From NCBI RefSeq assembly GCF_040438925.1, contig NZ_CP159258.1, positions 882,001 to 946,000 on the forward strand: a DNA stretch of 64,000 nucleotides, in the 5' to 3' direction. This DNA is from Pseudomonas sp. MYb327 (lineage in GTDB: Bacteria > Pseudomonadota > Gammaproteobacteria > Pseudomonadales > Pseudomonadaceae). Below are positions 25,862 to 35,600 of this stretch, piece by piece. How positions within the stretch are numbered: position 1 is the first letter of the stretch; every line of letters begins with the position of its first letter. Under the pieces are notes generated by a model, which was not told the origin of the DNA, made no database searches, and worked only from the letters and a program-made list of their open reading frames with translations. The translations under genes and the position numbers were made by a program.

Positions 25862-28166
25862 CGGGAATCCACACATCCAGTAGCGCGGCCAGTTCTTCCC
25901 GGCGAAAGGGTTTCGCCAGATAGTCGCTCATGCCTGCGGCACGGCAGCGTTCGCGTTCTTCGGACATGGCGTTGGCGGTCAGAGCCACGATCGGCAGCTG
26001 CGGCCAGCGCCCGCTGCGACGGATTTGCCGACTGGCTTCATAGCCATCCATCACCGGCATATTGCAGTCCATCAACACCAGATCGAATTCGCGGTTTTCC
26101 AGCTGATCCAGTGCCTCGGCGCCGTGCGCAGCAACAATCACGTCGCAACCAAGTTTGCCGAGCATGCCTTTGGCCACCAGTTGATTGACCGGATTGTCCT
26201 CAACCAACAGCACGCGGCCGCGTCGTTGTGGGGAGTGGCTGTCGATCTGGATGCTGTCGATGGCGTTGGTTTCCGGCATCAGGATTCGCCGCAAGGTCTG
26301 GTATAGCGCATTGCGTGCCAACGGACGGGCCTGTTGCTGCAAAGGTGCAAGGGCATTGATCTCCTCGCTGGGCATGAAGCTGCCGTAAGCGGTTACCAGC
26401 AGTATTGGCGCAGTGATCGTCGGGCGCAGGTTAAACAGGCATTCAGGGCAATCGGTAATCAGCACGTTGGGCGTGAGGCCGATCATCGGATCATCGATGG
26501 AGCGCTGCTCATAATCCAGCCCCCAACCCGGTAACAGGCTGCTCAGCAGTTCCGACAGACCGCTACTGGCAGCAGTTATGGCGATGACTTTGCCTTGCAA
26601 GGGAGAAGGGGAAAGCGCCCGAGTGTGGCGGGGCAGCGGCAGTTGCGCGCAGAACTGGCTGCCGAAACCCGCTTCCGAGCTGATGGTGAGGCGCCCTTGC
26701 ATGGCTTCGCAGAGGTTGTAGGTCAGGGCCAGTCCCAACCCGGTGCCGCCAAATTGCCGGGTAATGCCGGCGCCGGCCTGAGTGAAGGGTTGGAAGATTT
26801 TGACTTGGGCATCCTGTGGGATGCCGATGCCGGTGTCACAGACCTCGATTCTGACGCTGTCGCCGAATGTCGACAGGCGCACATCGACACGACCGAAACG
26901 GGTGAATTTAAGGGCATTGGACAGCAGGTTGCTGACGATCTGCCGGACCCGGGTCGGATCGCCTAGTACCAACGCCGGAAAGTCCGGAGCAATCAGGCAG
27001 GTCAGTTCGACACTCGGTGCGGCGTTTTGTGACAGCAGGTTGGCGGTGTCTTCCACCAGCGAGCCGAGGTCGAACGGGATGTGTTCGAGTTCGAGTTGGC
27101 CGGCATCGAATTTCGACAAATCGAGAATATCGTTGAGCAACTCCACCAGTACCTTGCCCGAGTCATGGGCGATGGACAACTGTTGCTGCTGCTCGGCAGT
27201 CATGGGGCCGTCCAGGGACAAGGCAATCATCCCCAGCAAGCCGTTAAGGGGGGTACGAATTTCGTGGCTCATGTTGGCGAGGAACGTCGAGCGTGCTTCG
27301 GCCATGTCCAGCGCGGTGCTGCGCGCAACTTCCAGTTCCTGGTTGGATTGGCTGAGCCGCGCGTTGATCGCCTTGAGTTCCGCGGTGCGTGCCGAGACGA
27401 TGTTTTCCAGTTGGCTGAGGTAATCGGTCAGACGGTTTTCGGCATTGCGGCGCTGTTGGATTTCAGTCGCGACATTCTCGAATTGCTGGTTAGCCACTTT
27501 CACCAGCACGCCGATTTCATCGTTGGCGTGTCCCGCCGGGCACTCCAGTGACGTCGGCTCCATGCTGCGCGAGTCGCGGCTGCTGAGTTCGCGGATGAGG
27601 CGCACCAAGGGTTTGGTCAACATCACATAAAACAGTGCGAGCAAAATCCCGGTCAGGATCAGGCTGCGGGCAAAGCCATTGAGCAGGGTCACTTCGGCCC
27701 GACGCAGGAACCGGTAGCCGAAAGAGTAAGTGTCAACGTCGAGTTGCAACGTGCCGAGGGATTCGTTGGGCGAGTGGTTCAGATAGAGGCGATCTTCGAA
27801 CTGCCGGTGGGCGCCGAACAGGAAGTCGCTGAGCACCCGATAGCCGCTTTGCAGACCCGGACGCTTGACGTTAGCCAGCACGTTATCGTTGTTGTCGGTA
27901 AGTTTTGCACCGATGATCGCCGGTGAGCGCAGCAGGCCGAGGGTCAGCTCCTGGGCCAGTTCGGCATCGATGTTGTAGGCGATCCGTGAGGCGGGGTTGT
28001 GACTGATTTCCAGCAAAGACTGTATTTCGCGGTTGATGGAGGCGTCTTCACTGGCATAATCGATGCCTATTTGCAGCAAGCTGAGAAGCAGGCCCAGAAC
28101 GAAACCGACCAGCACGGTAAGCCGCGCTTGTTTGTAGGACAGCCGGTTGGTGAACTTGATGTCCAT
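25845..28166 (-). CDS. sagS: Hybrid sensor kinase/response regulator (SagS-like)
   Basis: A 773-residue membrane kinase. TM helix about 17-36, a periplasmic sensor region to about residue 165 (HmsP-like in the P. aeruginosa protein), TM about 168-184, a linker/HAMP-like stretch and coiled coil to 285, HisKA with H301 in FLANMSHEIRTPLNGLLGM, HATPase with LLSNALKFTRFGRVDV and GTGLGLALTYNLCEAM, a degenerate internal receiver (about 520-630) and a C-terminal receiver with phospho-acceptor D700 in LVLMDCNMPVMDGYEA. SagS steers the planktonic-to-surface switch through the Gac/Rsm branch. ATG 28166 was chosen; GTG or ATG codons up to 28208 are possible, with AGGGAAAAGG favouring a slightly longer start. 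Orthology rests on context. Confidence 0.85.
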   Translation of the reverse strand: MDIKFTNRLSYKQARLTVLVGFVLGLLLSLLQIGIDYASEDASINREIQSLLEISHNPASRIAYNIDAELAQELTLGLLRSPAIIGAKLTDNNDNVLANVKRPGLQSGYRVLSDFLFGAHRQFEDRLYLNHSPNESLGTLQLDVDTYSFGYRFLRRAEVTLLNGFARSLILTGILLALFYVMLTKPLVRLIRELSSRDSRSMEPTSLECPAGHANDEIGVLVKVANQQFENVATEIQQRRNAENRLTDYLSQLENIVSARTAELKAINARLSQSNQELEVARSTALDMAEARSTFLANMSHEIRTPLNGLLGMIALSLDGPMTAEQQQQLSIAHDSGKVLVELLNDILDLSKFDAGQLELEHIPFDLGSLVEDTANLLSQNAAPSVELTCLIAPDFPALVLGDPTRVRQIVSNLLSNALKFTRFGRVDVRLSTFGDSVRIEVCDTGIGIPQDAQVKIFQPFTQAGAGITRQFGGTGLGLALTYNLCEAMQGRLTISSEAGFGSQFCAQLPLPRHTRALSPSPLQGKVIAITAASSGLSELLSSLLPGWGLDYEQRSIDDPMIGLTPNVLITDCPECLFNLRPTITAPILLVTAYGSFMPSEEINALAPLQQQARPLARNALYQTLRRILMPETNAIDSIQIDSHSPQRRGRVLLVEDNPVNQLVAKGMLGKLGCDVIVAAHGAEALDQLENREFDLVLMDCNMPVMDGYEASRQIRRSGRWPQLPIVALTANAMSEERERCRAAGMSDYLAKPFRREELAALLDVWIPVTTMP

Positions 28167-28331
28167 GGGGTGTTGAACCACTTCCTTTTCCCTTCGCTGC
28201 TCAAGCATAGTCGATCATGCATCGAACCCGATGTTCTCGCGAGCCCCGCTGTCAGGGGTTAACCGTTCATCGAACGGTGTTTTTCATCACTGTAGCGCCA
28301 TCATTACTGTGGACGTGTCCGAGGAGAAGAC

Positions 28332-29222
28332 GTGGATTCCCGATTGAATGCTTTTCTTGAACGCGCCGATGCGGTCCTGGCCCGTATCGAACCGCTGTTG
28401 CCCACCCCTCGGCAAGCCATCGACTGGACCCACAGCCTGGCTGCGCGCTGGCAGCGCGAGGGCCGCAGTGGTTTTCTGCTGCCGCTGGAAGTCAGCCTCG
28501 ACATGCGTCTGTCCGACCTGATCGGCGTTGATCGGCAAGTGGAGCAACTGGGGCGCAATACGCAACAGTTCCTAGACGGCATGCCGGCCAACCACGCCTT
28601 GCTCTGGGGGTCGCGCGGCACCGGCAAGTCATCGTTGGTCCGTGCCTTGCTGGCCGAGCATGCGGATGCCGGGTTGCGTCTGATTGAGATCGAGCGTGAC
28701 CATTTGGCAGACCTGCCTCGGGTGGTCGAACAGATTGCCAAGCTGCCCCAGCGATTCGTGTTGTTCTGCGATGACCTGTCGTTCGAATCGGGCGAGGGCG
28801 ACTATCGCGTGCTCAAGAGCGTACTCGACGGTTCGCTGGAGCAGGCGCCGGACAACGTTTTGCTGTACGCCACTTCCAACCGTCGCCATCTGGTGCCGGA
28901 AAAGGAAAGCGATAACGAAAACTGGAAACGCGTCGACGGCGAACTGCACCCCAGCGAAGCGGTGGAAGACAAGATCGCCCTGTCGGACCGTTTCGGCCTG
29001 TGGCTATCGTTCTACCCGTTTACCCAGGAACACTTTCTCAATGTCGTCGAGCACTGGATCGGTCAACTGGCCGACAAGGCTGGCCTCAAGTGGCAGCGCG
29101 ACGAGGAGCTGGACATCCTGGCAGTGCGCTGGGCCACGGGCCGGGGCAATCGCAACGGGCGTTGCGCGTATCAATTTGCCCGCTATTGGGTGGGGCTGAA
29201 ACTGTTGGAGCACAAGGCATGA
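28332..29222 (+). CDS. DUF815 family AAA+ ATPase
   Basis: A 296-residue P-loop ATPase of the DUF815 family. Walker A is LLWGSRGTGKSSLVRALL (about residue 92), Walker B-like VLFCDDLSFESGEGDYRVLK, sensor 1 LLYATSNRRHLVPE, and a C-terminal GRGNRNGRCAYQFARYW arginine-rich end. Function is not established. The start is GTG with GAGGAG seven bases upstream. Its stop overlaps the start of msrC by four bases, suggesting translational coupling with a sulfoxide-repair enzyme. Confidence 0.88.
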   Translation: MDSRLNAFLERADAVLARIEPLLPTPRQAIDWTHSLAARWQREGRSGFLLPLEVSLDMRLSDLIGVDRQVEQLGRNTQQFLDGMPANHALLWGSRGTGKSSLVRALLAEHADAGLRLIEIERDHLADLPRVVEQIAKLPQRFVLFCDDLSFESGEGDYRVLKSVLDGSLEQAPDNVLLYATSNRRHLVPEKESDNENWKRVDGELHPSEAVEDKIALSDRFGLWLSFYPFTQEHFLNVVEHWIGQLADKAGLKWQRDEELDILAVRWATGRGNRNGRCAYQFARYWVGLKLLEHKA

Positions 29223-29701
29223 TTGATTTACAAAAGAGCGGCCAGGGCCTCGAAGGCTACGGCATGCTGCACGCGCAGCTGGAATCTTTACTGGCGGACG
29301 AGCGCGATTTCATCGCCAACGCCGCGCAATTTTCCGCCTTCCTGTTCAATCAGCTCGATGATCTGAACTGGGCCGGTTTTTACCTCAATCGCAATGAAGA
29401 ACTGGTGCTTGGCCCGTTCCAGGGGCAGATCGCTTGCGTGCGGATTCCGTTCGGTCGGGGCGTGTGCGGTGCGGCGGCGGCGAGCTTACAGACTCAACGG
29501 GTCGAAGACGTGCACGCGTTCCCTGGCCATATTGCCTGTGACAGTGCGTCCAATAGCGAACTGGTCGTGCCGTTGGTCAAGGATGGCCGGTTGATCGGCG
29601 TGCTCGACCTCGACAGCCCGAAACTGGCGCGTTTCACCGCACAGGATCAGGCCGGTATCGAGCAACTGGCGGCGATTTTCCTGCGCCTTACCGATTGCTG
29701 A
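29219..29701 (+). CDS. msrC: Free methionine (R)-S-sulfoxide reductase (GAF domain)
   Basis: A 160-residue single GAF-domain protein. The three cysteines used by fRMsr enzymes are present: C73 in QIACVRIPF, C83 in GRGVCGAAA and C107 in HIACDSASNSE. The enzyme reduces free, not protein-bound, methionine-R-sulfoxide. The ATG at 29219 overlaps the upstream ATPase stop as ATGA. Its stop codon TGA directly abuts the stop of the convergent HD-GYP gene, with no spacer. Together with msrB 5 kb away it covers both free and protein-bound R-sulfoxides. Confidence 0.92.
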   Translation: MIDLQKSGQGLEGYGMLHAQLESLLADERDFIANAAQFSAFLFNQLDDLNWAGFYLNRNEELVLGPFQGQIACVRIPFGRGVCGAAAASLQTQRVEDVHAFPGHIACDSASNSELVVPLVKDGRLIGVLDLDSPKLARFTAQDQAGIEQLAAIFLRLTDC

Positions 29702-32647
29702 TCAAACTTTCAGGCCAGCCTTGATCAGCAGGCCTGAATGATCCACCGCATCGATCTGCTGCGGGTCGAGGAAACGTTCGGCGTACTTCAGATAGATGTG
29801 CGCGTTGATGAACAGCCCGAACAGCTCGGGGTCAATGTGGGCGTCCCGGCACATGAAGGCCATGATGCCCAGCGCTTCGCTCAACGACTTGGCTTTCTTG
29901 TAAGGTCGATCAGCGGCGGTCAGCGCTTCGAAAATATCGGCAATCGCCATCATCCGCGCCGGCAGGCTCATCTCTTCGCGCTTCAAGCGTTTGGGGTAAC
30001 CGCTGCCGTCCATTTTTTCGTGATGGCCGCCGGCGATTTCCGGGACGTTGCGCAGGTGGCCGGGAAAGGGCAGGTGGCTGAGCATCAGGATCGTCTGCAC
30101 CATGTGGTGATTGATGATGTAACGCTCTTCGCTCGTTAAAGTGCCCCGGGTAATGCTCAGGTTGTAGAGTTCGCCGCGGTTGTACTTGTAACGCGGTACA
30201 TCGAGCTTGAAGCCCCAAGGATTGTCCGGCGCAATCAGTTCGGCGTCCGGCCGTTCGAACAAATGCTCGGGTTTGTCCGCCAACAGCGTCTCAGTGACCG
30301 GCAGAGTCGGTGCTGGGGTGCGGGCCTGACGCCGGTTCTCTTCCCAGGAAACCCCCAGCCGATCATCCAGGGTTCGCGCCCAGGTGCGCTGGCCGATGCT
30401 GCGCAGGCGGTGCAGGTCGGCTTCGGCCATGGCCTCGCCGCCGAGGTTGCAGCGTGCAATAAAGGCAAATTCATCGTCGAGTTCCGCCAGCGTGGCGTCG
30501 CGTAGTGGCGTCAGGTGCTGCTCGTCGCCACCGAGCGCCATGGCCTGCCAGTAACTGATCCAGGCGTCGCGCTTGAGCACTTCGAAGCGGGTGCGGATTT
30601 CGTGGATGCGGTCGTTCAGGGTTTCCAGCTTCGTGGCTTTATCGACGACGTATTCCGGTGTGGTGACCTTGCCGCAATCGTGCAGCCAGGCCGCGATGTG
30701 CAACGCCTCCCATTCATCTTCGGTGGGTTGATAACCGCGGAAGGCTGGCTCCTGGCTGGCCGCGGCAGCTTGAGCCAGCATCAACGTCAGCTCAGGAACG
30801 CGCTGACAGTGTCCGCCGGTGTAAGGGCTTTTGGCGTCAATCGCGCCCGCCAGCAGTTTGATGAAGGCGTCCAACAGTTGTTTTTGCCGGGATTGCAGGC
30901 GTTGGCTCTCGATACTCACCGCGGCCGCGCCGGACACGGCCTGGAGAAATGCAATGCGGTCCGGTCGGAGTTTTTCCTGGTCGCTCTGGTTGCCGCTATC
31001 GGCCAACAGAAACACCAGCAGGCCAACGGTTTCGTTGTGCCGATTGTGCAAGCGAATGCCAATCAGATGAGCGCGAGGGAAGGTCAGTTCGAGCAATACT
31101 TTCTGCAAATCCCCCGCCTGCTCGAAACCCAGATGAGTGACCACATTGTCGGCGGACGCTAATTGGCGAAGCCAGTCAGGGCTTTGCGGATCGTGCAGCG
31201 CGTGCCCGTGGACGCCGAATGACGACAAGGGTTGAGCCGTGTCGTTGATCACCAGTCCTTGGGGCTCCATGCGGTCGCCGTCACCTTCGCGAAGGTAGAG
31301 AAGACCAGCCTGGGCCTGGCCGATCTTTACCGTTTCAAACAGCACCCGTTCAAGCAAAGGCGCAAATCGGGTCTCGGCGCTCAAGCTTTCGGTGATTTGG
31401 AAGAAACTCGCAAGCGTATCCTTCATGCGCGTCATCGACAGGCTAAGTTGGTCGATTTCGAGTACCGGCGAACGACGGGAGACCGGAAAATTGAAGTCGA
31501 AACTGCGAATCGCATCGGCTTCCTGCACCAGAGCACGCAAGGGTTTGACCAGGATGCGCGATGTCAGCCAGCCCAGTGGTACACACAACAGCAGAATGGC
31601 CAGGGTGATCAGGGCACCTCGCCAGCGCATGCGGTAGGCGTCGGCGAGCAGTTCATCTTCGGGTACCGACAGCGCCAGTTGAAGTCCCTGGGGGCCGCCT
31701 TCCTGCATGCTGCTGCGGGCCACGATCCATTGACGCCCGGCAGCTTCAAGGCGATTACCTACCGGCGGGGTGTTGAGCAAGACACCCAGGCTAGGGCTCA
31801 AGTCGGCGGCTTTGATCAGACGAGCCGACTGGTCGTCGATGATCAGTCGGCTGCTGTCGGGATAGGCAATGGCATTACCCTGGGCGTCGAACAATACGAT
31901 CTCGGTAGCGGGCGTCACTACATGCTTGGCCAGGGTGGCGCTGAGTTCTTCCAGGGTGAGGTCGGCACCCATGACGGCGCCATCGCCACTGCGCCGTGCC
32001 AGAGTGGTACCGACATTGTGGGTGGAGAAAAAGACGTAGGGTTCGGTAGTGATCTGATCGTTGTCGCGCTTGGCGCTGGAAAACCACGCGCGGTTTCGTG
32101 GATCGTAGCTGTCGTCCGGGTTGTCCTGGCGACTGATGAGCGCCAGGTCCTGATCGAAAAACAGGGATTGGGAATGAGTCTGGCCGCTATCGTTGCGCTC
32201 GATACTCCACACCTGATAAGCCGCTGAGTCAGGGGCTTTGAGCAGTGTTTTCAGATTGGCAGTTCGCAGCGGGCGAACCATGAAAAAATCACCGGTGGCG
32301 TAGCCAATGTACAGCGATGCCAGGTCGGGGTTGTCTTTGAGCGATTGGGTGAAGGGTTTGAGCAGTGCCAGACGTTGCTCCAGGTCCGGACCCTGGGCTG
32401 CGGGGTTATGCACCAGGAGGCTGAGCAGGTGACGAATCGGTTCGTAGGTAGCCTGCAGGTCCAGGCGGACATCCTGCTCGATGCGGTTAAACAGCTTTTC
32501 ACTGCTGGACAGAATGATCTGCGTGGTTTGCCGATAGTTGAAAATGCCCAGCACCACACCGGTCAGCAACAGCAGCATGGTGAACATGGCACTGATGTGC
32601 ACGTGCAGGGGAAACCGCCGTTGTTCCAGGCGCAGTGGGTTGGGCAT
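29702..32647 (-). CDS. Membrane HD-GYP domain protein with Cache sensor, HAMP and GAF
   Basis: A 981-residue putative c-di-GMP phosphodiesterase. TM about 22-40 (AMFTMLLLLTGVVLGIFNY), a large periplasmic dCache-like region (40-350; YDPRNRAWFSSA, VMGADLTLEELS), TM about 355-375, HAMP, a GAF-like domain (430-590), then the HD-GYP part: first HD as HDCGK at 656, a helix with NHH at 846, and GGHHEKMDGSGYP near 873-885. The 190 residues between the HD pair and the NHH helix compare with about 30 in ordinary HD-GYP proteins, so an insert of roughly 155 residues splits the domain. ATG 32647 has GGAG eight bases upstream. It follows rocS2 by 48 bases on the same strand and probably belongs to its transcript. 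Confidence 0.88.
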   Translation of the reverse strand: MPNPLRLEQRRFPLHVHISAMFTMLLLLTGVVLGIFNYRQTTQIILSSSEKLFNRIEQDVRLDLQATYEPIRHLLSLLVHNPAAQGPDLEQRLALLKPFTQSLKDNPDLASLYIGYATGDFFMVRPLRTANLKTLLKAPDSAAYQVWSIERNDSGQTHSQSLFFDQDLALISRQDNPDDSYDPRNRAWFSSAKRDNDQITTEPYVFFSTHNVGTTLARRSGDGAVMGADLTLEELSATLAKHVVTPATEIVLFDAQGNAIAYPDSSRLIIDDQSARLIKAADLSPSLGVLLNTPPVGNRLEAAGRQWIVARSSMQEGGPQGLQLALSVPEDELLADAYRMRWRGALITLAILLLCVPLGWLTSRILVKPLRALVQEADAIRSFDFNFPVSRRSPVLEIDQLSLSMTRMKDTLASFFQITESLSAETRFAPLLERVLFETVKIGQAQAGLLYLREGDGDRMEPQGLVINDTAQPLSSFGVHGHALHDPQSPDWLRQLASADNVVTHLGFEQAGDLQKVLLELTFPRAHLIGIRLHNRHNETVGLLVFLLADSGNQSDQEKLRPDRIAFLQAVSGAAAVSIESQRLQSRQKQLLDAFIKLLAGAIDAKSPYTGGHCQRVPELTLMLAQAAAASQEPAFRGYQPTEDEWEALHIAAWLHDCGKVTTPEYVVDKATKLETLNDRIHEIRTRFEVLKRDAWISYWQAMALGGDEQHLTPLRDATLAELDDEFAFIARCNLGGEAMAEADLHRLRSIGQRTWARTLDDRLGVSWEENRRQARTPAPTLPVTETLLADKPEHLFERPDAELIAPDNPWGFKLDVPRYKYNRGELYNLSITRGTLTSEERYIINHHMVQTILMLSHLPFPGHLRNVPEIAGGHHEKMDGSGYPKRLKREEMSLPARMMAIADIFEALTAADRPYKKAKSLSEALGIMAFMCRDAHIDPELFGLFINAHIYLKYAERFLDPQQIDAVDHSGLLIKAGLKV

Positions 32648-32695
32648 GCAGGTCACTCCATGATGGTTAACGCACTGCTCAGCGTCCAAGCATAG

Positions 32696-35600
32696 TTAAG
32701 GCTCTATCATTCTGCTTTCGTCGTTTTCTGTGATTTTCTGCAGCAATGCCTGATCCAGTTCAAGCAGCGCGCGCTCCAGGTTCTTGCAGCATTCAAGCAC
32801 TGTGTCGGGTTGGAGTTTGTTGTTGCAGGCGGCTTCGAGCGCCTCGCAGGAATCGATCAGCCGCGAAGCCTGGACGATTCGGGCGGCACCTTTGATCTTG
32901 TGGGCAATGTCGAGAAATGATTGCCGATCCGGGGAACCGGACAGCGCCAACAAATCTTGCCGGTCCAGACGGTTGCTGTTCAGCAATTCAGTCAACAATC
33001 GTCGATTCAATAGCGGATTGCCCCCCGTCATCAACTCAAATCCTTCCAGGCTGAAGGCGGGGGTCCGAGTGGAGACCTCTATGCCCGCAACCCACTGGCT
33101 CAAAGCGGTCAGGGTCAGGGGTTTGAACAAACAGTCGTCCATTCCGGCTTGCTTGCACCGTTGAACCTCCTCCGGCTGCGCGTTAGCGGTAAAGCCCAGT
33201 ACGGTGCAAGGGGGTTGTTGTGTCTCTTTTTCCTCTCGGCGAATGGCTTGGGCAAGTTCGTAGCCGTTCATGACCGGCATGTTGCAATCGGCGATCACCA
33301 GATCGTAAACGCCGGTTTTCCACGCCTCGAATCCTGCCTGACCATCGGCCGCCGTGCTGAAGCGATGGCCCAGAAACTCCAGTTGTTGACACATCAGCAG
33401 GCGATTGGCAGCGTGATCATCGACCACTAATACGTTCAACGACGCTGTTGTAGCAGGGATTAATGTTTCAGCTATTTCCGCTGCGGGTTCAGGTGCAAGT
33501 TTGGCCAGTTGCAGTGACATTTCGACTTGCGTACCGACCCCCGGCTTGCTGCTCAACTGCAAGCTGCCACCCATTCCCTCGCACAAACTTCGGCTGATCA
33601 CCAGGCCAAGCCCGGTACCGCGTCTGGCTGACGGCCCGGCGCTATCGGCCTGAGCAAAAGGCTCGAACAGGCGCTGCTGATCCTGTTCACTGATGCCTAT
33701 GCCGCTGTCCTGAACCTGCAACTGCATGTGCACCTGCTCGGGCTCGGTGCCAGGGCTCAGGGTGACGATAATCCTGATCTGGCCCTGCTCGGTAAACTTG
33801 ATGGCGTTGCTGACCAGATTGGACAGCACTTGCTTGAAGCGCAGCGGATCCAGCAAGACGTCGTATGCCTGCTCGTCCGGAGTGAATTCCAGCAGCAGGT
33901 CGAGCTTTTTCTGCCGGGCCAGTCCGTCGAAGATTCGCACTACAGAGGCGACGATTTCACCCAGGTTGGTGCGTTGCGGGCTCAGGCTCAAGTGGCCGGA
34001 TTCGATGCGTGCAATGTCGAGAATATCCCCGATCAGTTCCAGCAAATCCTTGGCCGAGTGGTACGCCACATCGATGGCGGGACGATCCGGGTGATCCTGT
34101 TCGATACGCTTGAGCGTCAGTTCAAGCATGCCGATGACCGCATTCATCGGGGTGCGGATCTCATGACTCATGGTTGCCAGGAACGTGCTTTTGGCACGAT
34201 TGGCTTCATCGGCTCGTTCCTTGGCGCAACGCAGGTCATCCAACAGTTGCCGCCGTTCGCTGATGTCAACCCAGCCACCGATGATGCCTTGCACTTCACC
34301 GCTTGAGTCACGGTAGGGAAGGATCCAGTGATAGATCGTCAATTGGCGGCCGCCAATGTGCAGCGGGCGGTCAACTATCAGCGGCTTTCCCTCGGCGACG
34401 ACGCGTTGATAGTCAGCGTGATACTCATGCGCTTCAAACGCGTTGCTCAGGACGCCCTGAATGCAGTTTTTGCCGATGACGTCTTCGCGCTTGGTGCCAA
34501 AGGCCAGCAGATAACTGTCATTGCAGCTTTGCAACAAACCCTGACGATCCCGCACGTAAATCGGGTGCGGGGTGCCATTGACCAGTGAGCGCATGAACTC
34601 AAATTGATCGTTGAGCGCGCGCTCGGCCGTTTTGCGCTGGTTGATCTGGCGCCGCATGTAAGCGTTCCAGGCCACGGAAATAAGCAACAACACGCTGGCG
34701 CCGATGACGATCTGATAGAACAGCCGCTGGTAGTTACGCCACGTGTTTTGCGTGGATGCCGAATAACCACGCCAGCGACTGTTGATGATGCCCAGTTCTT
34801 CCGGCGCGATGCTCAGCAGCGCCTTGTTGAGAATGTCGTTGAGTTCCTTCGCGTCCCGACCCGTCGCCAGGGAGAAAGCGGCCTGTTCCGTACCGATAGT
34901 GGTGCTGATCTGGAGGGTGTGCTCGAAGAGTCGCGATGAAATGAAATAGTTGGCGATCACCAGTGAATTGACCGTGCCTTCTGCCCGGCCTTCGGCCAGC
35001 ATTTCGACGGCGCTGAACGTGTCCGGGGTCTCGATGAGCTTTATTTGCGGGAACTCGCTACGCAGGTAATCCATCAGCGGATTGCCTTGGGCGATTGCCA
35101 GGCGCTTGCCCTGAAGCTGCGCAAGATTGATCGGGCTGTCGGTTCCCTTGCGTGTCAGCAGGACATAGGAATTTTGCAAGTAAGGTCGGCTGAAGTTCAG
35201 CAGCATATCTCGATGCGCGCTGGGGAGCAGTGCGGCAATCAGGTCAGCCTGGTGGTCGTTGATGCGCTGGATCATTTCGCTGTCGCTTCGGCTGCGCTGG
35301 ATCTCGAAGCGCAAACCGGTGCGTAACCTGATCAGCTCAAGCAAATCCGCGGCAACACCACGAAAGTTGCCATCATTGTCAAAAAAAGTCAGCGGGGCGA
35401 GCGCCTCATTGACCACCACGCGGACCACCGGATGCTGTGCCAGCCAGCGCTCTTCGCTGTAACTGAGCTCCAGTTTGTGATCGGTGAGCAGGATGTCACT
35501 GCCGGCACTCCAGCGTTTGGCGATGCTTTCTCTTTCGCTGGAGGGAACGGTCCTGAGCATTGTGTTGATGATATCGAGCAGTTCGGGATTGTTCTTGTGT

